28,173 bases of DNA, taken from NCBI GenBank assembly GCA_024224995.1, contig JAAENB010001140.1, forward strand, positions 1 through 28,173. The letters are read 5' to 3'. Shown one piece after another: positions 1 to 8,951 of the stretch. This DNA is from a bacterium (GTDB lineage: Bacteria > Spirochaetota > UBA4802 > UBA5550). Position 1 is the first letter of the stretch. Each line of letters begins with the position of its first letter. The translations under genes and the position numbers were made by a program. The notes beneath the pieces were generated by a model, which saw only the letters and a program-made list of their open reading frames with translations, was not told the DNA's origin and made no database searches.

Positions 1-10
1 ATCTGCATCT

Positions 11-96
11 GGCCTGGAAGTATCCCTCTTCTAAATGTGAGGACTGTTTGAGCGGAGCGAGTTCCGCAGCATTTAGAAGAGGGATGCTTCCAGGCC
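11..96. repeat. Long extragenic hairpin, copy A of a shared-loop family
   Basis: Arms 11-37 and 70-96 are 27 nt each and pair with one mismatch (a G-U in RNA). The loop carries TGAGCGGAGCGAGTTCCG (49-66), the exact reverse complement of the loop in the two larger hairpins near 13.2 kb and 19.5 kb. The stem differs from those copies except for the outer CCTGGA/TCCAGG. A small internal GCGGA/TCCGC hairpin sits in the loop. Just downstream, 120-138 resembles 10360-10378 (17 of 19 bases), so other repeat debris is present. There is no coding potential. It could be a REP-like element, a MITE or a structured RNA. Confidence 0.75.
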
Positions 97-167
97 CGCT
101 CACTTGCACAATTTAGTTTCTTGAGAGTGCGGACCCTGCGAGGGGATTCGGTACACCCAAACAATCC

Positions 168-200
168 TTGACAAAAAAACAGCATGTGTCTCCTGTTAAA
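168..200 (+). promoter_or_regulatory. Possible promoter of the putP-like operon
   Basis: A consensus -35 TTGACA lies at 168-173. No convincing -10 sits at the usual spacing; the best A/T-rich match is around TGTTAAA at 194-200, which is too far for a standard promoter. It is the only good -35 between the hairpin and the first gene. Confidence 0.35.
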
Positions 201-232
201 CCAGATCAAATTTAATAACGAGACGGCATATC

Positions 233-1690
233 ATGATAGAACTTCCCTCACTAATAACATTTATAATATACTTCCTCTTCCTCACGGCAATCGGCATATA
301 TTTTTTTAAAAAGACCGGCAGCCTGGAGGATTATCTTCTGGGAGGAAGAAATATGGGAAAATGGGTCACGGCTATTTCCGCCCAGGCCAGTGACATGAGC
401 GCCTGGCTGCTAATGGCTCTGCCCGGAGCGGTTTACAGCAAAGGGATGCCCCAGGCATGGATCGCCATAGGCCTGTTTCTTGGTACCGCGTGCAATTGGG
501 GATTCGTATCCAGGCGGCTCAGAGTCTATACGGGGAAGACCAACGCGCTAACCCTATCCACATTTTTCGAGAACCGTTTTAAAGATCCAACAGGTTTTTT
601 ACGAATATTTTCAGCCATAATAATTTTGATATTTTTTACCCTTTACGCGTCATCGGGCTTAAAAGGAGCCGGAATGCTGTTTGAGTCAATGTTTGGAATG
701 GATTACCGCCTGGCAGTGAGCCTGGGAACCCTGGTGATCGTGGTCTATACCTTTCTGGGCGGTTTTCAGGCGGTCTCATGGACCGACCTTGTTCAGGGAG
801 CATTAATGGTCGTTGCCATAGTGGTGGTGCCTGTTATGGCGCTGAGCATGGTAGGGGGAATTGATGCCGTACGAACAGAAATGGCAGCGAAGAATATCGC
901 GGGCAGCCTCTTCTCGGGAAAGGACATTACGGCAATCAGTGTGATATCAACACTGGCCTGGGGGCTTGGATATTTCGGCCAGCCCCATATTCTGGCACGG
1001 TTCATGGGGATACGCTCGGCAAAAGAGCTTCCCCGGGCAATGATGATAGCCCTTACCTGGGTGCTCATATCCCTTGCAGGAGCGGTCATCGTGGGACTCG
1101 TTGCCATACCGATGTTCGCGAACCAGGGCGGCATGGAAGCGGAAAAAGTCTTTATCTATATGATAAGCAAGCTCTTTAATCCCTGGATAGGGGGAATTCT
1201 TCTCGCGGCCATACTTTCAGCAATCATGTCCACAATCGATTCCCAGCTCCTGGTTTCGTCGTCGGCACTTACGGAAGACTTTTACCGGAAGATAATCCGG
1301 AAAGAAGCCTCGGAAAAGGAAGTGGTTTTTGTCGGCAGGTTATGCGTAATTATTATATCTATTATTGCCATGTTCCTGGCCTATGATCCCAAAAGCAGCA
1401 TCCTTGATCTTGTATCCTATGCCTGGGGCGGGTTCGGTGCGGCATTCGGTCCCCTGGTACTGTTTGCTCTTTTTTCAAGAAGGACAACCTGGCAGTCGGC
1501 CCTTGCAGGAATGCTCACGGGAACAACAGTCCTGGTAATATGGAAACTCACGGGCCTGGGAGCAACCCTCTACGAAATCGTACCCGGCTTCATCGCGAAC
1601 ACCCTGGTTATTCTAATTGTAAATTTGTTCGTGAAACAAAAAAATCCTGAAATAGAACAGGAATATAACGAGGTTCGGAATTCATTATGA
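233..1690 (+). CDS. putP: Sodium/solute symporter, PutP (proline permease) type
   Basis: This is an inner-membrane transporter of the sodium:solute symporter family, expected to import proline or a related solute with Na+. The 485-residue length is close to E. coli PutP (502). The N-terminus shows the family signature GGRNM followed by SDMSAWLLMALPGA, and the chain has the expected series of long hydrophobic helices ending in a basic/acidic tail. Subfamily placement rests on SDMSxWLL; substrate specificity cannot be read with certainty. The ATG at 233 is the first start, with only a weak upstream GAGACGG. The stop overlaps the next ATG by four bases (ATGA), which indicates translational coupling to the HD hydrolase downstream. 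Confidence 0.88.
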   Translation: MIELPSLITFIIYFLFLTAIGIYFFKKTGSLEDYLLGGRNMGKWVTAISAQASDMSAWLLMALPGAVYSKGMPQAWIAIGLFLGTACNWGFVSRRLRVYTGKTNALTLSTFFENRFKDPTGFLRIFSAIIILIFFTLYASSGLKGAGMLFESMFGMDYRLAVSLGTLVIVVYTFLGGFQAVSWTDLVQGALMVVAIVVVPVMALSMVGGIDAVRTEMAAKNIAGSLFSGKDITAISVISTLAWGLGYFGQPHILARFMGIRSAKELPRAMMIALTWVLISLAGAVIVGLVAIPMFANQGGMEAEKVFIYMISKLFNPWIGGILLAAILSAIMSTIDSQLLVSSSALTEDFYRKIIRKEASEKEVVFVGRLCVIIISIIAMFLAYDPKSSILDLVSYAWGGFGAAFGPLVLFALFSRRTTWQSALAGMLTGTTVLVIWKLTGLGATLYEIVPGFIANTLVILIVNLFVKQKNPEIEQEYNEVRNSL

Positions 1691-2313
1691 CACGACTGGA
1701 AAAACAAAAACTATTTTACCGCGGATATTTTCACGGCAGCGGCATGTACCAGAGCCTGAAAGCCCTGGAGCTTGCCATACAATACCATGTAGGAGAGCGC
1801 AAGGACGGGCAGGAGGAAGTGTCTCACCAGTTTGAAATAGCGGGCTATTTGAACCAGGTGCTGGAGGGAAAACTCTCTGTTGAAGATGTGGATGTGATTA
1901 TCGCGGCAGCGTTCCTCCATGACCTGGTAGAAGATTATCCGGATAAGTATTCTTTTTTGGACCTGGAAATAAGCTTCACCCCCAGGGTATACAATATCGT
2001 AAAGGCTCTTACCAAGTGGGAAGGGTTTGACAAAAACAATGAAGATGAGCTGACAAAATATTTTGACGCAATCGGAGAAATTCCCGAAGCGGTAATTGTC
2101 AAAGGGGTGGACCGTATACATAATCTTCAAACCATGATAGAGGGGCTTTCTATTCAGCGGCAAAAAGAATATATCGTGGAAATAGAGAATTACTTCTTTC
2201 CAATGCTGAAAAAAGCACGGAAAGCGTACCCTGCCTATTTTTTTATCTACCTGTCTCTTTCTCATTCCCTTGAGCGGCAGATCTATTTTATTAAAGAGAT
2301 CCATAAAAGATGA
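1687..2313 (+). CDS. Stand-alone HD hydrolase resembling the SpoT/MESH1 (p)ppGpp hydrolase domain
   Basis: This 208-residue, single-domain soluble protein has the HD-hydrolase residues of RelA/SpoT enzymes in the right order and spacing: His47, the HDLVED motif with His78-Asp79 and Glu82-Asp83, the VKALTK segment near 105-110, and VDRIHN with Asp142 and Asn146. In SpoT these bind Mn2+ and remove the 3'-pyrophosphate of (p)ppGpp. There is no synthetase, TGS or ACT domain, so it would be a small alarmone hydrolase. Substrate is inferred from motifs only; related HD enzymes act on other nucleotides. It overlaps both neighbours by four bases, between a symporter and an exported ankyrin protein, suggesting one coupled transcript. 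Confidence 0.75.
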   Translation: MTRLEKQKLFYRGYFHGSGMYQSLKALELAIQYHVGERKDGQEEVSHQFEIAGYLNQVLEGKLSVEDVDVIIAAAFLHDLVEDYPDKYSFLDLEISFTPRVYNIVKALTKWEGFDKNNEDELTKYFDAIGEIPEAVIVKGVDRIHNLQTMIEGLSIQRQKEYIVEIENYFFPMLKKARKAYPAYFFIYLSLSHSLERQIYFIKEIHKR

Positions 2314-4559
2314 AAAAGCTTCTCGCGTTAATTATTATTCTATATAGTGTTAATGCCCATGCTGATATTAAGAACGGCCTGCTCAAAGCAGTCCGGAATA
2401 AAAACCATGGGGAGATTCGTTCACTCCTGGAAAATGGAGCCGGAACAGACGCGCGAATGATTGACGGATCGTCTTCCCTGCATATCGCGGCCATGCAGGA
2501 TGATATAATTTCCGTGAAGCTTCTTCTTAAATACGGGTCCAATCCCAATGCGCGGCAATACAATGACGCGACCCCGCTGCACCTGGCAAGCTCTCTTTCC
2601 ATAACCAGGTTGTTAATACAAAAAGGAGCGTCAATGACGGCGAGAACGCATAACGGCATTGTTCCTCTCCATGCCGCCTCGTATAAGGGGCATTACGGAC
2701 CGGTTAAAATTCTAATAGAAAATGGAGCCAATGTTAATATCACAGACAACAGGCAGGGGACGCCTCTTCATTATGCGCTTATGGGGAAGAATGAATTAGT
2801 CGCGAGATTTTTAATTCAGCATGGCGCGAATGTAAACGCCAGGGATATAAGAGGGATGCGCCCACTCTATATTGCTTCATGGGATATGTTTTTATATCTC
2901 CTTGATCATGGCGCTTCTCTTAAATCCGGAAAATTGGATTACCCGTTTCCCGATCCGCTGATTTTTTCTATCAAACATAAAAAAGACCGGTTTGCAATAG
3001 AGCTTATTAAAAGAGGGGCAGCGATTCAAGCGGCGCGCAACAGGGGAGATAGCCCATTACTCTGCTCTATTCAGTATGGCCAGGACCGGGTATCCCGCTT
3101 TCTAATAGAAAAAGGAGCGGAGATTGATGTGCTCTATGCTAACGCAACACCGTTAACAGCCGCCATAGAACGAAAAAATACCTATATAATCCGGATGCTT
3201 ATAAAACATGGAGCTGATATTAATTTGCACGGAAAAGACGGGTATTCACCGCTTACCACGGCACTGAAAAAGAAAAATTTCCCCCTGGCTCAGCTCCTCA
3301 TAAAGAAGGGAGCGAATTTAGTATCTGAAAGATTACCGTTCAAGCAGGCAATACGGAACATTCGCCGGGAATATTGGCAGCACTTTAATGACTCTTTGCT
3401 GCTGCAAAATCTTAAGATGAACAGCTATCATTCCGATGAAAAGAACAAGTACCGGGTGCTGAATTTTTTGCTTCAATCCGGGAGCCGGAAGTCTTCGCTA
3501 TGGATGCTGTCAAGAATGCCGGCAATAGACTGGTCCCGGGATGATACCCAAAAGACGCTGTTGTATGCGATGCGATTGGGCGATGTTGGCCCGGTGGAAG
3601 TTCTACTAAAAAAGGGCGGGCCTGTTAAGAAAAGGTATAATCGTGGTTATACGGCACTCCATTACGCGAGCAATGAGGAGCTTGCCTCTTTACTCATAAA
3701 AAATGGAGCGGATGTTAACGCAAAGACGAAGAGGGGAGTTACCCCGGTCTTTGCCACACTCAATAAAAAGAAACCAAACAGCTGGCTCATAAAAGTTTTT
3801 ATTGAAAATGGAGCGGAGATCAATTATCGACCGGAGGAAGATTTCCGGTATCCGCTGCTGCATTATGCTGCTAAATCAAATAATCAAGAGCTTGTGGGAT
3901 TTCTTTTACGTAAAAAAGCAGATCCCAATAGATACGGCAGGTTTGGCACGCTGGCGTATGAGCTTGCTGCCGGTAATACGAAAGTTCGGCAGCTCCTGGA
4001 GGATCGAACCACGGCAGGGAAATTCCGCAAAGAGCTGTGCCGTGCGATTAGTAAGGGGAATATTGAAGAGGTTAAGACCTTACTCAATAAGGGAGCGGAT
4101 ATTAACGCGCCGGGACCTTATATCTATGGGATCGATATCCCGGTTGACTCCCGTCTTGACAGGCCCCTGCATTACGCCGTGAGCTTTAAGAGAGAAAAGA
4201 TCCTTCAGCTCCTTCTTGACAGGGGAGCGGATGTAAATAGCCGGAGTATATTTACGGGGTTTACTCCCCTGCATATTGCCGTTTTTGAGAATAATAGATC
4301 CTTTGCCGGGCAATTGATCGCGCGAGAAGCAAATCCGTCGGTACAGGATAACCGGGGAGATACACCGCTGCATTACGCGGTAATGCGCGGAACAAAAGAT
4401 ATTATTAAGCTGCTTATAGAAAAGGGGGCCTCAACAACAATAAAAAATAACATGAAAAAAACACCATTTGACATGGCAGCAGACAGGAGGGAGCTTAAAA
4501 AGCTCTTATGGAGAAGAGAGTTCTTAAAGAGAAGAAAGAGAAGGCAGGCCGGTCAATGA
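2310..4559 (+). CDS. Exported ankyrin-repeat protein
   Basis: The 749-residue protein has a cleavable-looking signal peptide (MKKLLALIIILYSVNAHA) followed almost entirely by ankyrin repeats. I count about 20 units recognisable by TPLHxA-like starts and LLxxGAdvN-like ends. One less regular stretch at about 345-395 separates two repeat blocks. The C-terminus is very basic (RREFLKRRKRRQ). The protein should sit in the periplasm or at the cell surface and act as a protein-binding scaffold; no catalytic domain is visible. The ATG lies in an ATGA overlap with the upstream HD hydrolase, so all three genes appear co-translated. The binding partner is unknown. Confidence 0.85.
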   Translation: MKKLLALIIILYSVNAHADIKNGLLKAVRNKNHGEIRSLLENGAGTDARMIDGSSSLHIAAMQDDIISVKLLLKYGSNPNARQYNDATPLHLASSLSITRLLIQKGASMTARTHNGIVPLHAASYKGHYGPVKILIENGANVNITDNRQGTPLHYALMGKNELVARFLIQHGANVNARDIRGMRPLYIASWDMFLYLLDHGASLKSGKLDYPFPDPLIFSIKHKKDRFAIELIKRGAAIQAARNRGDSPLLCSIQYGQDRVSRFLIEKGAEIDVLYANATPLTAAIERKNTYIIRMLIKHGADINLHGKDGYSPLTTALKKKNFPLAQLLIKKGANLVSERLPFKQAIRNIRREYWQHFNDSLLLQNLKMNSYHSDEKNKYRVLNFLLQSGSRKSSLWMLSRMPAIDWSRDDTQKTLLYAMRLGDVGPVEVLLKKGGPVKKRYNRGYTALHYASNEELASLLIKNGADVNAKTKRGVTPVFATLNKKKPNSWLIKVFIENGAEINYRPEEDFRYPLLHYAAKSNNQELVGFLLRKKADPNRYGRFGTLAYELAAGNTKVRQLLEDRTTAGKFRKELCRAISKGNIEEVKTLLNKGADINAPGPYIYGIDIPVDSRLDRPLHYAVSFKREKILQLLLDRGADVNSRSIFTGFTPLHIAVFENNRSFAGQLIAREANPSVQDNRGDTPLHYAVMRGTKDIIKLLIEKGASTTIKNNMKKTPFDMAADRRELKKLLWRREFLKRRKRRQAGQ

Positions 4560-4620
4560 GGATGATTTCGCGTGTATTCGCAAAAAATGCGTTAAATTTG
4601 ATTAAATTTGGGAATCGGTA

Positions 4621-5820
4621 TTACCGGGGAATAGTTTTTTCTATTGGAAATTCCAGCACACAACAGGTGCCGTCTGTGCTTTCAATGTTAAAGGAACCCT
4701 TAATCTGGCTGGTAAGAGCGTGAATAAGTTTTAATCCAAGGGAATCAACTGCCGACCAGTCAAATCCTTTCGGGAGCCCTATGCCGCCATCTTCGACTTT
4801 GACGGTTGCTCCGGAATCGGTTTTTTCAGTGACAGCTCAATGGTTCCGCTCTTTTTGCCGGGAAAAGCGTGTTTAATGGAATTTGTTATTAATTCAGTGG
4901 TGATTATTCCAATAGGAATGGCATCTTTGACCGGTATTGTAACGGCGTCACATGTTTTTGTAAGAGAAATGTTTGTTGAAATATTTATTAAAGAAGAAAC
5001 TATTTTGGTGAGATATTTGTCGAGCCGCACCTCAATGATTGAATCAGTTGAATAGAGCAGGTCATACAGCTCAGACACAGCAGATACCCGAAAGCCGATT
5101 TCAGAAAGAGCTCTTTTGGCTTCATCGAAGGCGCTCGTATCAGCCATGAGGCTAATCATATTGCTTATCATAAGAAAGCTGTTTTTTGTCCGGTGCTGCA
5201 ATTCTCTGAACAGGTCTTTTTTCTCCGGAAGGGTTTTTTTTAGTATTTTTTCTATCCAGTTGGCGGGGTCGTCTTCAATTCCCGGCAGCGCCTCGGTGAC
5301 CTTTTTTCCTATTTAGTTTTCCCTCCTGAGAGTTGTTTGCTTTTCAAATGCTTTGTTTACATCAAGGAAAATGTAATCCACAGGCATACCCGCTTCATCA
5401 AAGACCATCTCATGAAGAGCAAACCCATTCTCCATGTTTTCAAACAGGGATTTGTATTTCTCTTCGCTTTTCTGCAAGGCTTCTTCACGTTTAATTATTT
5501 CCTGTTGTGATTCTTCAAGCTGTTCGTTTGTTTGGATCAGTTCTTCATTCGTCTGCCCCATCTCTTCGTAAGATACTTCAAGTTCTTGATTGGCTGCTTG
5601 CAGCTCATGCTGGTGTTCCCGGACATTCTGTTTTTCCTCAAACAGTTTGAAGGCCATTTTTATTGATACATCAAGAACAGTGGTTTCAGAATTTTTTACT
5701 ACATATCCATAGGATGTTATCTTTTCTGTTTTGTCTACAACTTCAGGTTCAGTATGGCTGGATAAGAAAACAACAGGAATATCTTTGTTTTTTTTCAGTC
5801 ATAGCCTTGGTAATAGTATA
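4621..5820 (-). pseudogene. Decayed REC-PAS-HisKA_2 histidine kinase
   Basis: Read on the minus strand, the pieces form one hybrid kinase. They are a REC C-terminal half (IPVVFLSSHTEPEVV, SYGYVVKNS), a coiled coil (about 5650-5480), a PAS domain, a HisKA_2 phosphoacceptor region (ELQHRTKNSF) and an ATPase domain (N box TELITNSIKHAF; G box DGGIGLP; SLGLKLIHAL). Four lesions break it. The 5' half of REC is absent beyond about 5820. A T-run at 5788-5795 appears one base too long. An in-frame TAA at 5313-5315 interrupts PAS, after which the same frame continues. The T-run at 4821-4826 is one base too short, moving the last 70 or so codons to another frame that ends at 4621. Intact homologues are common in environmental spirochaetes. 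Confidence 0.85.
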
Positions 5821-5856
5821 TGAAAAATGAGAAAAAATCAATACTTTTTTTGCGGT

Positions 5857-5890
5857 AAAAAGGGGAGGGGGCGGATAAGTTCCCCTTTTT
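5857..5890 (-). terminator. Hairpin terminator after the secreted-protein gene
   Basis: A perfect 10-bp inverted repeat AAAAAGGGGA/TCCCCTTTTT (5857-5866 and 5881-5890) has a 14-nt loop. It lies 31 bp past the stop of the minus-strand gene at 5922. The T-tract belongs to the stem, so it could work on either strand, separating this gene from the pseudogene beyond it. Confidence 0.6.
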
Positions 5891-5921
5891 AAATGAAGTG
5901 AGGCTTCGGACTAACGAAGTA

Positions 5922-6725
5922 CTACTTCCCTGGTTCCGTTTGTCCCATAGCCGGATAAAAAACCAGTTTGAAAACACCATCATCTTTATGAAAGTACTTG
6001 CCCGCGTACATGGCCTCTCTCAGTATTTTCAGGTTGGCAGCGTTAAAGTAAATTCTTTCGAGAAGCTGTTTTTTGTCATCTTCAAGTTGATACAGGTTAT
6101 GCTGAAACTGAACCAGTCCGTTTTCTAAATTCAGTATAGTGTAATTCACTGCATAGGGGTGGTCATCAAGCGCATAGGTGATTGACCGCTCATCATGACC
6201 AACCCGGGGGAGAATAACCGGCCGGATCATCTGGAAGTTGAAATTTGAAACCAGGGTATCCTGAACAAAGCGTTCCCTGCCAAGGCGGGCAATGCTCAAA
6301 TGGCCTCTTTTATTTTTTTTAAAGATAAATTGAATATCAACAGGATCACCGTTAATATCAATAATGAGCCCAAAAACACCCATTTTCTTTAAGAATTTAA
6401 CTCTATTGATGGCAAAAAACAAATATCCAAGTTTATTATCTTCAGAATCCTTTATGGTGATATCCAGGTTGGTGGGATATGAACGATTGCCGGGTAATTC
6501 CTTATAGTTGAGGCTAAAAGAATATACTTTTCCATCGGAGTCTTCGAAATCAAAAGCAATTTCGGTCTTTCCTTCGCCAATGTCACTAATCTCAAGTGAT
6601 TTTTCAACATCAAAAGTTTTACCTTTAATGCTTAAGTCAAAAGGCAGTGTCTCGGCCATTGCGGCCATTCCCATTGCCGCGATAAAAGTTACAGTCATTC
6701 CAATAATAAGCATACGTTTGATCAT
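5922..6725 (-). CDS. Secreted protein of unknown function
   Basis: The 267-residue protein starts with a clear signal peptide (MIKRMLIIGMTVTFIAAMGM, then AAMAE), predicting export to the periplasm or beyond. The mature part is rich in alternating hydrophobic/polar stretches suggestive of beta structure in the first half, with a more helical C-terminal third. No family motif, lipobox or transmembrane helix is visible after the signal peptide, and I do not recognise it. The start is supported by AAGGAGAA eight or so bases upstream of the ATG. It is a single gene with a hairpin terminator downstream (5857-5890). Confidence 0.75.
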   Translation of the reverse strand: MIKRMLIIGMTVTFIAAMGMAAMAETLPFDLSIKGKTFDVEKSLEISDIGEGKTEIAFDFEDSDGKVYSFSLNYKELPGNRSYPTNLDITIKDSEDNKLGYLFFAINRVKFLKKMGVFGLIIDINGDPVDIQFIFKKNKRGHLSIARLGRERFVQDTLVSNFNFQMIRPVILPRVGHDERSITYALDDHPYAVNYTILNLENGLVQFQHNLYQLEDDKKQLLERIYFNAANLKILREAMYAGKYFHKDDGVFKLVFYPAMGQTEPGK

Positions 6726-6838
6726 ACTATTTCTCCTTATTTTTTATAGTCATATAATATAGAGAGATCAAACAGTATTTTATTCCAAATTTTTTAGTTT
6801 TTTTGTTAAGAAGGGAGATTGCAGGTTTTTGGGGAATG

Positions 6839-6894
6839 AAAAAAGCCCATAGATCTGCCAATGCCGGGAAGGCTCAGGCAGATCAAAATGGGCT
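6839..6894 (-). terminator. Rho-independent terminator of the cold-shock gene
   Basis: On the minus strand a stem AGCCCAT...GATCTGCC pairs with GGCAGATC...ATGGGCT (arms about 6877-6894 and 6844-6859). It is followed directly by a run of six T (6844-6839). It begins 38 bp after the cold-shock stop codon. Confidence 0.85.
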
Positions 6895-6931
6895 GAATTA
6901 TTGTTGTTAGAAAAATATTTAATCGAACAAC

Positions 6932-7120
6932 TTAAACCTTTTTAACGTTAGTTGCAAAAGGTCCTTTTTCTCCCTGGCCTATTTCGAATTCGACGGTGTC
7001 GCCTTCATCTATATAATCTTGTACTTCATTCTTATGAACAAATAAGTCTTTGCCACCTTCTTGCTCAATAAATCCGAAACCTTTTGTTGGATTAAACCAT
7101 TTAACTTTACCTGTTGGCAT
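6932..7120 (-). CDS. Cold-shock domain protein (CspA family)
   Basis: This 62-residue single cold-shock domain is a small cytoplasmic nucleic-acid-binding protein that melts RNA secondary structure. The N-terminal [16 protein letters not shown] holds RNP1 (KGFGFIE) and DLFVHKN is RNP2. The rest follows the family ([18 protein letters not shown]). It is slightly shorter than the 65-70 residues typical of Csp proteins. GAGGTTGTT precedes the ATG. The gene is monocistronic, with a strong terminator behind it and an AT-rich divergent region (7121-7348) shared with the decarboxylase gene. Which Csp paralogue it is cannot be told. Confidence 0.95.
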   Translation of the reverse strand: MPTGKVKWFNPTKGFGFIEQEGGKDLFVHKNEVQDYIDEGDTVEFEIGQGEKGPFATNVKKV

Positions 7121-7299
7121 AACAACCTCTTAATTAAAATATAATATTAATATACAACTACAACTTTTATCTAAATAGATATACTATTTTTATTAACATT
7201 GTAGACATACTATGCAGCCATCTAGTATTGAATAATACAAAAGCGCAAGAAGTTTTTTGTTTATTTTTTTTAAAATATAACTTTTTTGAATTTTAACAC

Positions 7300-7327
7300 T
7301 TGTATTCATTACCATTTTCTGTAATAC
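7300..7327 (+). promoter_or_regulatory. Predicted promoter of the PLP decarboxylase gene
   Basis: TTGTAT (7300-7305) and TAATAC (7322-7327) are 16 bp apart, about 20 bp upstream of the start codon, giving a short leader that still contains the AGGAGA ribosome-binding site. No operator-like palindrome is evident, unlike the aminotransferase promoter. Confidence 0.5.
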
Positions 7328-7348
7328 TAAAGAGAACAGGAGAATACA

Positions 7349-8947
7349 ATGGATGATTTTAAGCTCGAAGATCTCGTACAGCGTTTTTTTACCTGCAACA
7401 AAGAAGAATTAATGCAAATCTTTAATGAGTTCCTGGATACGGTCATAGCGGAGGAGACCGTTCCAACACGGGAGATTATGAGCAGGAATTATGAAACAGC
7501 CCAATCAAACCCGGAGATCCATTGTATCCCGGGCAATTTACGGGATGCCAGGGACGCCATTTTTCCCTATTTCTGGGGAACCGATGGCTGGGATTCCAAA
7601 CTCCACCTGGAAAATGTGAAGGGTCCGGCAAATTACGCGTCATTTATCGGTACTATGGCTGCTATGCTGAAAAATCCGAATTTGTGTGTAGATACCTATA
7701 GTGAACGGTCCAATGAGCTGGAACTCAAAGCCATAACCTCTCTTGCGAACCTGGTCTTTTATCATACTGAAAATCCCTGGGGGGTTTTTACAATGGGAGG
7801 GACCATATCCAACCTTTATGGCGGCAAAATAGGTATAGAAAAGGTTGTGCCGGGAGCAATGAAAAAGGGCCTGGCCGGTTCGGAAGTGTATGGGATCGTG
7901 TCACAGGCAGCGCATTATTCAAATGCCACCCTGGCCGGATGGCTTGGAATGGGAACGGATCAGCTCCTTTCCCTGCCGGTAAATGAGGCCTGTTCAATGG
8001 ATTGTGCAGCCCTGGCGGAAAAAATGGAAGAGTTATACCAGGCCAAAAAAAAGGTAGCGTTTGTTATCGCCACTTTTGGGAGTACCGATGCCTTTGGAAT
8101 AGACGATGTAGCGGAAATCCGGAACATTATAGAAGATAAGGCGAAAAAGTATAAGGTAACCCGGCCCCATCTGCATGTTGATGCTGCTGCGGGATGGTCC
8201 TTATGCCTCCTGGATGAATATGACTGCAAGAATAATCCTTTTAAACTGAGCACGGAACTTCTTGGAACAGTGAGGACGATAAACAAACAGGCCATGGGAA
8301 TGCATCATGCCGATTCCATAACTATCGATTTTCACAAAATGGGGTGGGGCCATTACCCGGCCAGCGCCTTTATAGTTTACAACAGGGATGATCTTACCTA
8401 CCTGCTCAGGACCAAGGAGCAGCTGCCTTATTTTTCCGAAGCAGATTATCGCCATGATCCTGCTTTGTTTACCCTGGAATGTTCACGTCCGGCAATAGGT
8501 CCGTATTCTGTAATGGCCAGTCTTAACGGCATGGGCTTAAAGGGCTACCAGCTCCTGGTGGCGCGCGCTCTGGAACTGACTCTTACGCTCAAGCGCAAGA
8601 TCGAAGAGCTTGAATATTGTAAGGTCTTGAATATGGGCTGTAGTGGGCCCAGTGTTGTCTGGTGGGTTCTGCCCAAAGGCAGGGACGCGAAAAAGATCTA
8701 CGAAGAGCTGGTAAAGGGAAATATTCAGCAAAAGGATTATGAGCGGTATTTTCATGAAGTAAAGCGTCTGTTCGATAAGCGTAGAGCAGGAGCAGATCCC
8801 CGCAAGGATGCCCGCTTGAGCTTTACCACATCAATGGGGTTTATGCCCCAGGGCATCCCCATTCCGGGCTGGAAAGCGGTCTTCTTTAATCCCAAGACCG
8901 ATATCCAGGTCGTTGACCAGATTATTCGCAGTATAGAGGATCTGTAA
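7349..8947 (+). CDS. Group II PLP-dependent amino acid decarboxylase
   Basis: This is a cytoplasmic pyridoxal-phosphate enzyme of the glutamate/aromatic/diamino-acid decarboxylase group. Visible family features are the phosphate-binding FTMGGTISN (148-155), a ring-stacking His in AAHYS (His189), HVDAAAGW (Asp278 would pair with the pyridine nitrogen) and DFHKMGWGHYPAS, with Lys330 as the Schiff-base lysine. The length of 532 residues is somewhat above typical GadB (466) and close to larger members. It should release CO2 from an amino acid to give the amine; the substrate is not evident. AGGAGA precedes the ATG. It lies upstream of a TetR gene and two aminotransferases, so a shared amine pathway is possible but unproven. 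Confidence 0.88.
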   Translation: MDDFKLEDLVQRFFTCNKEELMQIFNEFLDTVIAEETVPTREIMSRNYETAQSNPEIHCIPGNLRDARDAIFPYFWGTDGWDSKLHLENVKGPANYASFIGTMAAMLKNPNLCVDTYSERSNELELKAITSLANLVFYHTENPWGVFTMGGTISNLYGGKIGIEKVVPGAMKKGLAGSEVYGIVSQAAHYSNATLAGWLGMGTDQLLSLPVNEACSMDCAALAEKMEELYQAKKKVAFVIATFGSTDAFGIDDVAEIRNIIEDKAKKYKVTRPHLHVDAAAGWSLCLLDEYDCKNNPFKLSTELLGTVRTINKQAMGMHHADSITIDFHKMGWGHYPASAFIVYNRDDLTYLLRTKEQLPYFSEADYRHDPALFTLECSRPAIGPYSVMASLNGMGLKGYQLLVARALELTLTLKRKIEELEYCKVLNMGCSGPSVVWWVLPKGRDAKKIYEELVKGNIQQKDYERYFHEVKRLFDKRRAGADPRKDARLSFTTSMGFMPQGIPIPGWKAVFFNPKTDIQVVDQIIRSIEDL

Positions 8948-8951
8948 AAAG

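Noticed and set aside
793..1134. 113-codon minus-strand frame inside the symporter gene
   Set aside because: A shadow of the membrane-protein coding strand; its composition reflects the complement of hydrophobic codons.
1711..2304. 197-codon open frame on the minus strand
   Set aside because: It lies wholly opposite the HD hydrolase gene, whose catalytic motifs are clear; the minus-strand product has no recognisable pattern and no good ribosome-binding site.
4508..4723. Small plus-strand frame after the ankyrin gene
   Set aside because: It overlaps the ankyrin C-terminus in another frame and the 3' end of the kinase pseudogene; no start signal or motif.
4815..4832. Programmed -1 frameshift at the kinase A-run
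   Set aside because: The A-run could suggest slippage, but the phase does not match the classic A AAA AAG type, and the gene also has a nonsense codon, a second frameshift and a missing 5' end, so decay explains it better.
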